Positions 1-12,900 of a stretch of 64,000 bases of DNA are shown here, piece after piece. The notes below the pieces were generated by a model. The model was not told the origin of the DNA. It worked only from the letters and a program-made list of their open reading frames with translations, and searched no databases. The translations under genes were made by a program, and so were the position numbers. The stretch spans positions 5,962,515 through 6,026,514 of the forward strand of contig OZ234499.1 of the NCBI GenBank assembly GCA_965153455.1, in the 5' to 3' direction. The number at the start of each line of letters is the position of its first letter. Within the stretch, counting starts at the first letter, position 1. This DNA is from Sphagnum compactum. Lineage: Eukaryota; Bryophyta; Sphagnopsida; Sphagnales.

Positions 1-1001
1 AAAAACCTCTGACGACGTTACTTTAGTTTAGCCGTATGTCGCCAAATTTATGGTGAAATTGTGCAAAAATTCCTGACAACTTGGCTCCCCACAAAGTCTG
101 GCCCGGTTTAGGTTTTTTCGCGGCACGGGTGTGCGGATGCGGGCCCCGCTTAACCGAGCGCTGGTCGGCTTCCCGGAACTGGCGCTGGGCCCAGCGATGG
201 TGGGGGTGCAAACTTCGAAGCTGAGACGGCTGCAAACAGAGAGCCTCGATCTTTGAGCACTCAATGACCTTCCTTGCGCGCAACCTCAGCGTACGCGACT
301 GTGATGCGGAGCGGCAGCTCTTCAAGCTCCTTCTGGGGATATCAATTTCAGCCCGTAGCGTTGCCGTATTGCGACGAAAAGGTTTGGCAAACTTTCTCTC
401 AGTCTGGTGGTACTCTTGGCAACAGAAGAGCGTTGGATCCACGTTCATCAGTTTGAGAAATGCATATCTTGGTCTTTTGTCTATGTTAGCACTGGCTGTT
501 TAGAGAGAGGAGGGAGGGGGGGGCACAGATACGGACTGCTCCAACATGATAGCTATTGCTCTGGAGTTTCTAGGCGTTGTTGCATTGCATTGTTGTGAGG
601 GGACACATATAGAAGGATTTCAGTGGTCAGCGTTCTTTTTGTTTGTTCAAGAAAACGGGAATGTAAAGGTTGTGACAGGCGGATCTTGGAATTTTTGTAG
701 GGCGACAACAGGAAGTTTTGAAGCTGCTGCATTCGTTTCTCGCAGTCTTAAAGGAAGGCGGTCTGTATCGATGAAGCGTTTTTTTTTGTTTGCTGGAGTG
801 AACTGTGGCTCAGGGAAGTGAGGCAGTGTGCGCGAAGAAAGCTCGTGATCCAGAATTACGCTTTTTAGATCTGTGCGTTGAGAGATCTGAGTCTTCCTTC
901 GCAATACTTTGTCTGGCCGCCCACCCTGGCCATCTCACGGTCTCTCTCACTTGTGACGGCTGCAATCGTTGCAGCTCCCATCTATCTATCTATCTATCAC
1001 G
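1..1001 (+). other. Upstream and leader region of Sec14 copy A
   Basis: No credible coding region. It is more GC-rich than the rest of the window, especially 100-330, and closely matches 53,293-54,294. It probably holds the promoter and 5' UTR. Short open frames here are present on both strands and lack family features. I could not pick a single convincing TATA box. Confidence 0.5.
981..996 (+). repeat. TCTA microsatellite next to the Sec14 start codon
   Basis: Four TCTA units end six bases before the ATG at 1,002. Copy B has five units at the same place. The 4-base difference shifts the upstream frame relative to the ATG but leaves the coding region unchanged. Confidence 0.85.
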
Positions 1002-3500
1002 ATGATCCATGATCTGTGCCACTGCGCTTCTAAGAACCAAGGGTCAGGCGCTATGTCCAGCGGAGAGGAGGACACAACGAGTGTTCATCCTGAAGATTTG
1101 ATGCAGTCGCAGCAAGAGACACTTCATAGATTCCGAGTTATTCTAACAGAGGAAGGACTGATCCGCAAACGAGACGACGATAACTACTTGTTACGCTTCT
1201 TGCGCGCCAGAGCTTTCAATATTGCGAAAGCTAAGGCCATGTTTGAGGCTATGCTTGAATGGCGAAAAGACATAGGCGCAGACACAATCAAAGAGGTGAA
1301 GCGATCCATCCCCGCCTTTCCATTCTGTGAATATTGTAACATTGTCCACACGGATATTAAGAATGTTTTGAGAGAGGAATCATACATTTGCTGAGCGGTA
1401 GGTAGGGTCTGGAAGATCAGGGAAAATTTTCCATTTTCCTTGCAGATCTGGATTTAATGTCGATGCTGATTCCCGTGTGGCAGCAGACCTTCCAGTTTCC
1501 TGAAAGAGAAGCAATTAAGGAGCTGTATCCGCACTTTCACCACAAGACAGATAAGATGGGCCGCCCAGTGTACATTGAAAGGTTAGGCCAGTTGCAGGTG
1601 GACGAGCTTCTCAAAACCACAACCATGGACCGCATGCTTCTCTACCACGTCAAAGAATGGGAGACTCTGATCGACTGGAAGATTCCAGCATGCTCCAAGA
1701 TGGCTGGCACCTGCATTTCTCAGACACTCACAATTCTGGATATGAAAGGATTGGTAATTGTTTCGGGCCTTTTAGTCTTTTCTATGTATTTTAGTGAAGC
1801 ACACATGTCTAGTGCTCTGTGCTTCTCAGTTGAACCTACATGCCCTTTTGTGTCTACCACTAAATAGAACAGGTTTATCTGCTGGCCCAAGGTATAGGAG
1901 AATGGTAGGGCCCTCTGCCCTTCCCTGTTTGGAGGTGCCTAGGCGAGGGTAGTAGCCCAAGTGATGGGCACCAAAAACAAGGAAGGGCCGCGAGCCCTAC
2001 CCTTCTCTGGTGTAAAAACTTGCCCTAATTTTCAGAGGGTATGAGATTCCACCTTGGAAGATTTCTTCCATTTCGGAAGATCTTCGCTGAGGTTTTGCAC
2101 CTAACAATGGTCGTCTAAATGCACTACAAAAATTTGGGCGCATTTTTAATTACTCAGAGAAATATCTGAATGTATTTGGAGGGTGCCTTAAGAGGAGGGA
2201 TCTTACACCTATAAGTAAGTATGCGCAAGATCCCTCCCATTCTTAAGGAGTAGGTGGAAGAACCCTCCCCCTCCTATGCCTCATGTTCTATGTATTGTAG
2301 TGGCAGGTAAGGCCCATGGATGGGGGCATTACCAAAATAAGGTGCCGCTGAGGACAGCACTGAATTCTGGTAACACACCTGTCCAAGGGCCTTACCATCT
2401 GTAATGGCCTTACCATCTGTAATGACCATGTCAGCTCCTACTCATCACACAAAGAAATGTCAGGGGGCACTTACAAAAATGTAAAAACCCTGCCCTAATT
2501 TTTGTAGTGTATTTAGACAACCATTGTCAGGTGCAAGAACGCAGGGAGGATTTTCCAAAATGGAAGAAATCTTCCATGTTGGAAGCTCACGCCCTCAGAG
2601 AATTAGGGCAGGTTTTTATGGTGGAGAAGGGTAGGATGCTCGGTCCTTGTTTTGCGTGCTCATCATTTGGGCTACTGCCCTTGTGCCTAGGCACTTCAAA
2701 ACAAGGAAGGGCCAAGGGCCCTACCCTTCTTGGAAATGTAAGAGCCTGCCCGGAAATGTAGGATGAACTCCAGTGTCAGGAGGGAAAATTGGAAGCTTAT
2801 TGATTTAAGGTGCCCTCCAACTACACTGGGAAAGCCCTTACAAGTCATTATGGTTCATGATACTGTTTGCCTCATGCTTTACAATGGGTAAAACCCACTG
2901 GTGAGGGACATTCCCAAGATGTGGGGCCAGACTCGGCTACTGCCTCTTCCTGGGTCCTTTATTTTGAGAATGTTCCATTCACTGAACTTTACCCTACACA
3001 TAATTATCGACCAACATACTATTCACTTCCTACAGTTGGATGTATTTTTTGGGTGTTGCTTTATTCCTCAACAGAAAGGTTTCACATTTTTCTATGAATC
3101 TTTTTATCTGTGTATGATTGTTATACGTATCCTCACCTTGCTGACTCTGCTTCTGTCAATGCAGACTATGAGGCACATGAGTAAACAAGTGAGGAATTTC
3201 ATTCAGAAGATCACCAAGGTTGACCAAGATTTCTACCCAGAGTACCTGGGAAAGATGTTTATTGTCAATGCTCCAACTGCTTTCAAGGCAATGTGGGCTG
3301 TTGTCAGACCATGGCTTGATAAGAGGACTCAAAAGAAAATTGAAGTTCATGGCCCTAACTTCTCTTCAAAGCTACTTGAGTTGGTTGATAGCGAGAACCT
3401 CCCTGTGTTCCTGGGAGGCTCATGCTGTTGCCCAGGAGGATGCGAGAATGCAGATGCTGGCCCTTGGAATGAAAGTACCTACCAGAAGAAACACTTGTGA
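1002..3500 (+). CDS. Sec14-like phosphatidylinositol/phospholipid transfer protein, copy A (three exons)
   Basis: Exons 1,002-1,295, 1,496-1,753 and 3,165-3,500, all joined in phase 0 with GT-AG borders, give about 295 residues. The second in-frame ATG at 1,053 is an alternative start; an in-frame stop lies just upstream of 1,002. Residues 40-95 look like the CRAL-TRIO N-terminal helical domain (LLRFLRARAF). The rest is the Sec14 lipid-binding fold: GRPVYIERLG, TILDMKGL, a MSKQVRNFIQKI helix, YPEYLGKMFIVNAP and FLGGSCCC. Sec14 proteins exchange phosphatidylinositol and phosphatidylcholine between membranes and support phosphoinositide signalling. The short length lacks the nodulin-like tail of longer plant Sec14 proteins. 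Compared with copy B, a 2-base deletion near 3,490 changes the last residues and ends the protein about nine residues early. The catalytic core is intact, so function is plausible but unproven. Confidence 0.82.
1890..2738. repeat. Long inverted repeat in Sec14 intron 2 (foldback element)
   Basis: Arms at 1,890-2,135 and 2,498-2,738 are near-complementary over about 240 bases, separated by a 362-base loop. Shared blocks include the complement of GCACTACAAAAATTT and of AATGGTAGGGCCC. It is present at the matching place in copy B, so it was there before the duplication. No coding capacity. A non-autonomous foldback element is likely. Confidence 0.85.
2187..2248. repeat. Hairpin nested in the loop of the intronic inverted repeat
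   Basis: CCTTAAGAGGAGGGATCTT pairs with AAGATCCCTCCCATTCTTAAGG-type sequence across a 22-base loop. Copy B has the same hairpin at 55,481-55,543. Confidence 0.75.
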
Positions 3501-5450
3501 TGAATCTCTGAAGGCACTGGATTAGCTATGTGTTGACCTTGCAAGCATTGGTAACACATTTGTTAACTCCCTCATTCAGAGTTGTTGCAATGAAGTGGGC
3601 AGAATTTGCCTACTATTCAATAAGGAATATACAGAATCTTTACATTGCCATTTCTGCAATTTTAGTCAAGAAACACTGGAGTGCCTGCACTGTGTTGAGC
3701 TGTATTATATTTTGAGGAATGCAAGCTTCAGGCTTGGAAGTTGCTTTGTGAGGCAGAGATTTACATTGCACACCATGTGCTCTCATATTGTTGGTTGGTT
3801 GGTAGTCACTTCTCCAGCCCCATAGAATACATTGCTTTCCCGTGATTTGTTTTCTCAATATGGACAGAGAGTCAAATGCATAAGCTTTCTGGTTGAAGCA
3901 AGCTTCTCTGTGACAGAAGCAGGGGGCTTTCTTTGTCCACAATTGATTGATGAATTGTTTATTTGACTCGATTCACTGGATGCAGACTTTGTTGCCTGCT
4001 TTAGCTGGTGACACTTTCAGCAATCAGTTTCATAGTTCAATTTTACAAAATCAGGTACTTCAAAAACAGAGAACCTGAATTGTCAAAAAGAGTTGATGAA
4101 GCACACTTCCTGATTGAAACTTCCTTTCACAGCAAAATACTAGATAGTGTTGGGCGTGGTGAAGAGTTTCTCTAGTGCTACTTCAAGAAAATGGAATTGT
4201 TGCTGGAACAGCAAATGAGCGATTTCTATGAATACACTGCAGCGAGGAGGAAACATGGAAACCACCAAATCTTCATGGTTTTAAAAGTCTTGTGATTAGA
4301 AAGGAGGTGGAAATGGGTTTTGAAACGTGATTGTGGCAATGATTCATTATGTCCCATGAGTCTTGGTAGCATTTCAAACATGGATTGATTGATGATAATG
4401 CAGAAGTAGAAGCAGAAGCACATCATTAGTGTTCACATGACAAATGACTGATGGAAGAAAAGAGGAGGCTCCAGCAACATTGATACCAGAGTGACTTAAA
4501 AGCTGAAAACCTTGGGCACAAATGACATTGTGGAAAACTGGGAGGTACTGGGAGACCCGGATGTAGAAAGTAAACTTACGTTCAATCCTAGAGAGAGTAG
4601 TGCATGCTCATAACTCTCTTTTACACTCTGAGCTTACAATTGTGCAATCAGACCAGCATTGGCATCATCCAAATGTGTTTTGTGTCTTTGTCAGGCTTGA
4701 CAAATCTGGCCATTTCTGAAGGAAAAACTAGAGGCCTCTACTAAATTTTGACAGCTAATCCTGGCCACTTCCCAAAGGCACTTTTGTTGGCCTCAAAACT
4801 TCCTCACCTGCAATTGCATTGCTAGCGTAACATGCCACCCACTGAACACGACCTGGTAACCGAACGTTGGTCTAGCGCAGACCAGCACTGGGGGATGGTT
4901 GCAACCATGCAGATCAAATGTTGGAAAAGGCCTTATGATCAAACGTTCAGTCTTGAGAAATTGTGTTCAGTTTTTTTAGGGTGTCCAAATGGAATATTCA
5001 TTGGGAAGGCGGCCCATAGAGTGGGGTGGACCTTTACTGGCAGGAGAGGAAGCCACGTCATAGGAAACCAAATAACCACTGGGTAAAATAGCCACTGGTA
5101 CCTCTACCTATTATCTGGCCTGAGTGAACCAGCAGCCACCAGTGCACCAATGTGGATGGATGATGCACTGATGGGTGCACCTTTTTGGTCCCTCCCTGTC
5201 CTTGGGCTAAACCAAGGTGGTGAACTCAAGTCGACCTTTTTTGTCCTTTCCTCAGTCCAGGTTGGTTTTTTTTTGAGAACGTTTTTTTTTCCTCAATTCC
5301 ACCCCCACGCCTGCCCAGGTCTCACCTACATATCTACATTTAGACTACTTGCCTATGCACCCTGGCCTCCTCCCACCCCCACCACCTACCCACCCATCAA
5401 CCTACCTACCTATGTACTTATGCACTAAATCTCCACAAAGGCAATGATGA
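3501..5450 (+). other. 3' flank of Sec14 copy A
   Basis: No recognised gene. The first part is likely 3' UTR. A short open stretch at about 4,191-4,292 (MELLLEQQMSDFY...) is well kept in copy B, with two changes. It could be a further exon or UTR, but I see no family match. The end is CCTACC-rich (about 5,300-5,420) with pyrimidine tracts. The TA at 5,331-5,332 is the empty site matching the MITE insertion in copy B. Confidence 0.4.
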
Positions 5451-8400
5451 TGCAGATCAATGAAGATATTACAATATACCAAGTAGGTTGTTTTGTTCTT
5501 CTTCCTACCTACCTCCCTACTAGACCTTATAACTTTATGAGTGTTGAAAATAATGTTGCAATGACCCAATTAAAGGTATTGTAACTAAACTAGATTTTTT
5601 TAATGTAACCTTATAAATCTCAACAATTAAATCTCATATGAAGGTATTGCAAATGAACTTGATATTTTTATTCAAGCCACATCAATCCACTAATGTAACT
5701 GTTCTTATAATACCCTCATTGAACTTCCTCACAATTATTACATTTCAAACTCCCGGCATACCCTTAGCACAACTTGCAAAAAACATATATAAATTAATTA
5801 ATCATCACATTGCTCTCATAAGGATAATGCACATTTAGTGGATGATTTGATTGAAATGCAATCTACCAAGGGAAAGGGAAAATATCATATTGCACTTGAT
5901 TTTTTTGTGTTAATACCCTCATTGGACTAATGCATGAACACAACAAAATTTCTATAATGTAATACCTTCAATCCTATTGAACTACTTTCATTTCATCTAA
6001 TTCGACAATGCAATACCCCAAGGACAGATCGGAAATAACATATTCAACCTAATGCCCATATGCATTACCTTCATCAATGGAATGCAAATGGACTAGATCA
6101 TTTTATTGTTTTGCAATACTGAAGTTGGCCTAATTGTAACTATTTTATTTCATTTCTTTCATATGTGCAATATCCTATGTACACATTGACAATATAATAT
6201 CCAATCCAATTCACACATGCATTACCCTCATCAAAGTAATGCAAATGCACTGGATTATTTTGTTGTTATGCAATACTCATGCCCAAAATAATTTATTTCA
6301 CCTCATTTGATTAAAAAAATGCAATTACTAGATTATTTTGGTCTTAAGGTGTAGTTATGCTAACAAGAATTTAAAGGAGTTGTAACCACTGCTTATTTCT
6401 ATGTTTTTTACACCAATTTTTTTAATAAAAGAATCTAACTTGAAAACAAGTTAAATTTTTTGCTCATTATCAAATTAATATCTTATAATATAAATGTCCA
6501 AAGTATGAAATTATTTTCTTAACATTTGGACCTTCAAAAGTAATGTAAAAGGATTTGTAACCATTATTTTCTAAGCAATAAAATGACTTGGAAAACTTTG
6601 AAAATGACATTTTTTGGGCAAATGTTTAACACAAACTTTAACAAAATGGTACAAAGAAAATTTTAAAGAATTTTAAAGAATGTTTTGAAAACATTCTCCA
6701 ACAATATTTCAAAAATATTTCCCAAAAAGTAGTCACCTAAGGGGGCGTTGGTGGCTCCTATTAGCCCATTTGCACCCTTTATGCAATACCCTCATGCCTA
6801 GGTTATATTTCATGTCATCTAATTGAACAATGCAATATCCTATGGACACATTGACAATATCATATCCAACCATATTCACATCTACAATACCCTCATCAAG
6901 GTAATGCATATCCTCTGGACCATTTTGGGTGCGAGTACAAAAATAGGATCCAAAAACCATGTAGGATAGTGTTGAAAATGGTGAATTTTTTCACAAATGT
7001 TTTTTTCTTAACATTTTAAAGTTATGTTAATGATTCCAAGTTGTGCTAAATGACTAATATGAATGTTGAAAATTTCAAATTAATATTAGAAGAAGTGGTC
7101 AATGTATACTTACATCTTGTAAACACTTAAATATTGGCACCCCATAGAAGAAAGAGTTCTATCTCTTTCAGTACTCAATTCAAAAGTACCATCAACAACT
7201 TCTAATTTGGATGCATGGTCTTATTGACTTCCTTGGGCAACAACTTTAGTCTCGAAAGCCCAAGAATAAGCTTTCAGTTCATTGAGTGGCATTGGGCATG
7301 CCAAGCTTGGGACCATGACTTCCTTGGTTGCTATTGCAAACACCATAGTTGAAGAAGTTGCAAATCATTTACAAATGTCACTAAAGTTCCTTGTTACATC
7401 TCCATCGAACCCCAAAGCTGCTAATAGCTTGGACAATGTGGGCATTTTGAAGGTTTGGTTAATTCCACTATTTAATAATTTGCATATATATTTTTGATGG
7501 TTTGGGTTTGTAATGATAGTAGAGACAATTTGCACTTTAAATGAGCTTTTCATGTTAAGCATGCAAGTATGCGAAATGCTAAAACATTGCAAATGTTTAA
7601 AGAATGTTCAGAGGTTTACCTTAAGCTCCTCCCACATGTAATGTAAATATAGTGTAAATGCCATTGTAATTGTTAAGTGTGTTTAGTTGTAAGTTTCATG
7701 GGTTTCAAATTATAAAATAATGAAATGTTAGATAATTTTATACGGTTAAGAAATCTAAGAGTTCTAATCATTTATATAAACTTGAGTGAATCAAGATTCT
7801 TAGATATCCTTCGATCTTAATAAATTATCTTGAGCATACCCTAGTACCTTGGCCAATTTGACATTAATTATATTATTTTCAAAATTGTTGCAATTTGTAA
7901 AAAATAATTTCTTCCAAATTAAAAAAATTTGTGAAGAATGATAGTGAATATTTAAGAATATCCCATTTGTTGAAATGAAATATTCAAAATTATTTAATTA
8001 TTCGACGAACAATGTTGAAACTTCAAAGTACTATGGTATTATGAAACTATCAAATAAGGCAATGTTGTTGTCATAACTTAATATGCTCAAAGAATTTAGA
8101 GTTTTGATCAAGTAGCAATTTGCTTGAATCAAGATCCTAATATATCCTTTGAAGGTATTAAATTATAATAAGCACATGATAAATTTATTTGAAAGATGAA
8201 ATTATAATCATATGGATTAATAAAATGACGAAAACCCACTATTCGTCTTGAAAAACATTTGACTTGATATATTATAAGGAAATTTTTGTTTCATTCAACT
8301 TTTGTTTCACCTAGTCGCATATCTTTATTTTTAGGTCTTTGTGGATTCATCAAGTTCACATCTCAACTACCATTGTACCCTAGTTCAGCACTAATAAAAT

Positions 8401-9983
8401 TATTTTTAAAAATTGGCAATAATTTGGAAAAAAATTGCTTGTCTTGCCAAAAAACTAAATAAAGTTTTCAAACACAATAGTTTCAGTACTTAATATAATC
8501 CCAAATTGTAAGATATTTTAATTTTTATTGCCAAACAATATAATCAACCAAACTAATATCATATAATTAAACACCAAAAAATTTCTCATGTTCAACAATT
8601 GCAAAGAATACAACCTATTCCAAAACCAGTCAATTTTAATTTTTTTTTTCCCCCCATTTCCCTCCTTCCCATTGTCCCTATGTTATCTCAATTGCTGAAA
8701 CTAGCTACATTCCAAAGTACATTTTTTGGTTTCTTTTCATAATCTTTTTTCAAAATAATTTTTTTTGTGGTTTCTATTCTTGTTTAAGTTTTCCTTGTCC
8801 CTTGCCACAAGGTAAGGTATTAAGTTTTACTCTTTTTTTTTCATTCTCTTCCATTTTCTCTTCCTCCTTTTGTAAATGACTTGCAACAACATTCCATCAT
8901 TTTAAAATGTAGTAGTATGTTTTAGTAATCTTAGTCCCAAATCATTGGCCAATTATAGTCATAATAACCTATTTTAAATTGTTTAGAAGATATTGATATT
9001 TTAAAACTATTTGTAATTCACAAAGGGCCATGAACCCAATTTATGGAAAATAGAAATGTGAAATAACTTCACTTGTGAATGTGACTTGTTGATATTTTTA
9101 GAATCAAAGAACCATGGGGAAAGGTTGGTGCAAAGCACCTACTAGAGATGAATATATTTACTGAATTTGTTTAGTTTGTATTACAATAAGTATTGAAAAT
9201 GTGATAGAATTCTAATATTGAACTGAAACTTATGTCATTGCATAATTTCTTGATATTTCCATTTCACTATGGTTTTTAAGTCACTAAGTTTTTCTAAATA
9301 GGGGAGAAGAAATGTTATTGTAAGGAAATGAGAATGAAAGAACTTTGTTTTTAGTAAGAGGAAGGTTCATTTAAATGATAAACAATGTCTAAAATTGTAT
9401 AGAAGATATAGTTTGTCAAATTGTAAATTAATAGATTTGGTATCATCATGTATATATGTGTACTTTAATATTATGTTTGAAATTATAATATATAAACAAT
9501 AGATCATTTTATTTTACTTTAAAAGTTATAGAAATTTCATAATATGTAAAAATTTATATGCACATATTTCTTTTATATGTGTGAAAGATTTGCATCTGTA
9601 CATTATTAGAAAGGGGTACCTAGGATGCTTTCACCTGCAATCTCATTTATGTAAAAAACTAATTAAAAAAATGGATGGATGAAGAAGGGTTTTTTCTTTT
9701 GCAAGGTTTCTACAAAATGAGTAGGATAACATCTAAACATCTACACTAATTTGATGGGTTGAAATTGAAAATATAAAAAAAATTGTATAGTATAATGAAT
9801 AGATAACCCTAATGTTTATAATATATTTTATGAGATTACATTTATACGATTGGATTGAAAAAGTTATAATCTAAACCATGGGATTGAAATCATTTGGTGT
9901 TAAATTACCACATATAAGTTTTCAATTTGTTATTCACAATAACATGACATATGTTAGATCTAGTGCAAAAACATTTCTTACTT
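5451..9983. other. AT-rich spacer with degenerate repeats, no gene
   Basis: Very AT-rich, with stop codons in all frames. Short open frames, for example near 7,282-7,497, match nothing I know and are broken in copy B. Some of this may be the 3' body of the minus-strand Helitron, but I could not find its end. About 195 bases at roughly 6,292-6,488 are absent from copy B. Confidence 0.5.
5965..6930. repeat. Degenerate repeat units of about 160-180 bases
   Basis: Three diverged units share the order: CAATGCAATA, a GGACACATTGACAATAT-like block, GCATTACCCTCATCAA, then GTAATGCAAATGCACTGGAT-like sequence. They lie at about 6,003-6,160, 6,165-6,300 and 6,760-6,930, the last separated by unrelated sequence. 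The same units are present in copy B. Confidence 0.55.
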
Positions 9984-12900
9984 TTATAACAACTTTGTTT
10001 GAAATAATAGCTTATGGAGCTTTATGACCAATAATAACATAGCCCAATAAAATGGGAAATCTGACTTTATAAAAATTGTTTCATATGTATATTTCATTTT
10101 GTAATTACACTGTTTTAATGTAAGTTGAAATCCAATGTTTATAATTTCTATAGTTATATTTGATATAATTTTATTTTCATTGAATTTTATAAATGTAATT
10201 ATTGCGAATGCTCCATTTACTACTCCTTTTGACATATCGACATTTTTGGTTATAAGGACCAAAGCTCCAACTACAATTTTCTTAAAGTGGTCAAAATGAG
10301 AATCTTTAATCCATTGTTGCATGTGTTTAAATTCAGAAACATTTGTATCCAATGCAACATCAAATATTTCACTTGATGAAAATAATTTCTCACGTACTAT
10401 GTTATTATAATTGTCCACATCTATTCGATGAATACAAAAAATAATTGTAGATGCATTTATGTTTGAACGTATTTCATTTTCTAAAATCATGCAACCCAAT
10501 AAAACATTATCAATTTTTATTTGAGTTGGTTGTCTACATCAAATAACATTTAGGAAATTTAAATAGATTGGATCACTTGCATGTCTCATTGAGGAACTAA
10601 TATGATGATGAGTTGCATTTAACCAACATGGGGTTGTAGATATATGACAACTTTTACATTTTTTTTGTTAGAATATGAATGTTTACATATTGCTAGTATT
10701 TGCAATAAATCACCGATGAATAATGGCACTTGTGAAACCATTACATGATGGTAATCCACTATTGGATAATAAGGAATTCATTTGGGCAATGGTAAAAAGG
10801 TATGGATGTAGGGATAGGTTCTTCCATCTTTTGAAGCATCCTAACATTTTTCTTGTCACTCACTTCAACCTTTAAGGCTGTAAAGATTGCCGCTTTTAGG
10901 TTTCTAAGCTTCATGTTTAAGATGTCTCAAAAAAGTGGGGTGTTAAAAAAAAAACCTACCAAGAAAAAATCAAAAGGATTAATAACATTTTGAAATGATT
11001 ATATTAAACATTGTTCAATAGCACATAAAATGATACTTGTCTTCATAAACATTTCATCAATTACAATTAGATTTGCTTGCTTTATTGTTTTTAATGTTGT
11101 ACTCAGTTCTATGATTATAGTTAAATATCCTCTTATTGGGATTTTAAACATTGAATGGGGTGAAAACATGGTAAAATTTACAAAAAAAAAGTTATTTCCA
11201 AAGTGGTAAAAAAAATGATCTAGTTTTTGACAAATGTAGAACGTAAATTGAAAATAATTGAAAATAACCTAATAAAAGCGTGGTGTTTTTTTTTGAGTTT
11301 ATAATGAGGTGATTACAAAATTTGAGAAACTTTGACGTGCAATAAAAATAGATAACAGGTATATTTGAAAATGACTTGTCAAATTGAGTTTCAAACCTAC
11401 TTTTCCATTAGAAGTTTGATGTATTCTACTATAATACTTAGATGTTGAAAACTTACAAATAAATTTTGGAGTTACATCTTGTTGAAAATGGAGAATATTC
11501 AATGATTCATTTACTTTCACCTACTTGTACAAGTTTGGACAACCAAAAAAGTAAAAATAGTAACAATTATTTTTAAAAAAATACTTGAATGCATATTAAA
11601 TATGTGATTAATCAACATCATTGTGATAAAATTAAAGATTATCCTCATGTTGATCATTAAATAAAAAAACATTTCTACTTTCAATACATTAAAACTTGTT
11701 TATGACTATTTGTTTTTTTTGGTGACAAGGATAAAAAATTGTTTACTTTACCATGCTTTCACCCAATGTACAGTAAGTGCACGTGATGATAATTGTAATG
11801 TAGCAATTTCTGTTGTATCTAAAAACAACATTCTTTTGCCTTGTAGTTGAAGTTGATGAGTCAAATATTTCACAAAAAAATGTTTTTCCAAAACCTAGAG
11901 GTCCTTGAAATGTATGGAGTCCTTTATTGATAAAAGTTAACAAATCAAAAATATGTTCTTGTTCTTCATTAAGTATTGATGTTTCAAACATATCATTGGA
12001 AATATGATGTGGAAAATTAATATGGCATTGTTGATTTTCCAAATTCAATATGGAAGACCTTGATGGATTTGGAAGTTGGTTGTGTTCTAGATCTAAGTAT
12101 GAATGCAATTCTAACATTTTATTGAATAATTGTGTTTGTTTTCTCATTTTCAAATAGATTTAATGTTGCACACCGGTGAAGAAAGTTGTGTAAAGATTCA
12201 AGATTTTGTAATCAATTTCGAATTTGACATTTGTATACATAGGATTGATGGATGTGACAATTTGAAAGTAAATTCTTTTCATCATGAAAAGATATCTTTT
12301 GTAATAACACATTGTAAAAAAACCTTCAATATTGTGAATAGGATGAAAGTTTGTGAATCTTACCAAATTTTTATTTTTGTAAATAATAAAACAAAAAATA
12401 TCTTTCCATATTGTTGAAATGAAGGATGTACCATTTTTTAAAACTCATAGTTTTCAAAATATTCATAAAATGTCAAATATTCAAATTTTGATGGTCTAGA
12501 TTTGTAAATGTCAATAAAACCTAAAAGTCTTGATTTTGATAATACTTTTGTTTGAAGATGTGGATGTTTACTATCAATGTATTTCACTTTTATATTTTTT
12601 TGTATGATTGGAATTTGTGAACACGTTAATGCAACTTTTGTTGGTGATACATGTTTCGACGTGATCAATGTAGAAATCAATTTTAATTACAATGGTGAAA
12701 TGTTTTGTAAACCTAAACAACTTGCATTTTTGGTATCTAAATCTATACAACCATGTGGTTCACATTTCATTGAATATTTTAATAAATAATGTGACCAAAG
12801 TCATGATGTAATTCGTAACATGTTCATATGTGCACCCCACAACAATAATAATGTTGGAGGATAAGCAAAAAATTACGATTTGCATATCTAGGTCTATAAT

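Larger units (their letters stand above)
1..10560 (+). repeat. Segmental duplication, copy A (Sec14 gene to Helitron helicase)
   Basis: This stretch is repeated in the same orientation at 53,293-64,000. The match runs from the first bases of the window, through the Sec14-like gene, its 3' flank and the AT-rich spacer, into the Helitron helicase gene. The 5' edge of copy A may lie outside the window. The 3' extent is unknown because copy B runs off the window end. By eye, mismatch is about 2-3% around the gene (3 in 120 bases from 4,141) and about 8% in the spacer (11 in 140 bases from 9,101). Small indels occur throughout. Confidence 0.93.

Noticed and set aside
23-448. Minus-strand open frame of 141 codons overlapping the Sec14 leader
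   Set aside because: It lies in GC-rich leader DNA. The matching frame in copy B is broken into different pieces, and there are no family features.
2501-2761. Open frame in Sec14 intron 2
   Set aside because: It lies in the right arm of the inverted repeat. Its conservation in copy B follows from the recent duplication, not from coding constraint.
2901-3164. Extended N-terminal part of the exon 3 open frame
   Set aside because: It is intron read-through before the acceptor at 3,164; family similarity begins at 3,165.
7282-7497. 71-codon open frame with protein-like sequence
   Set aside because: The matching region of copy B (near 60,750) is frameshifted, and no family is recognised.
12577-12789. 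Plus-strand open frame
   Set aside because: It is the antisense shadow of the Helitron Rep segment that contains YLLKY on the minus strand.
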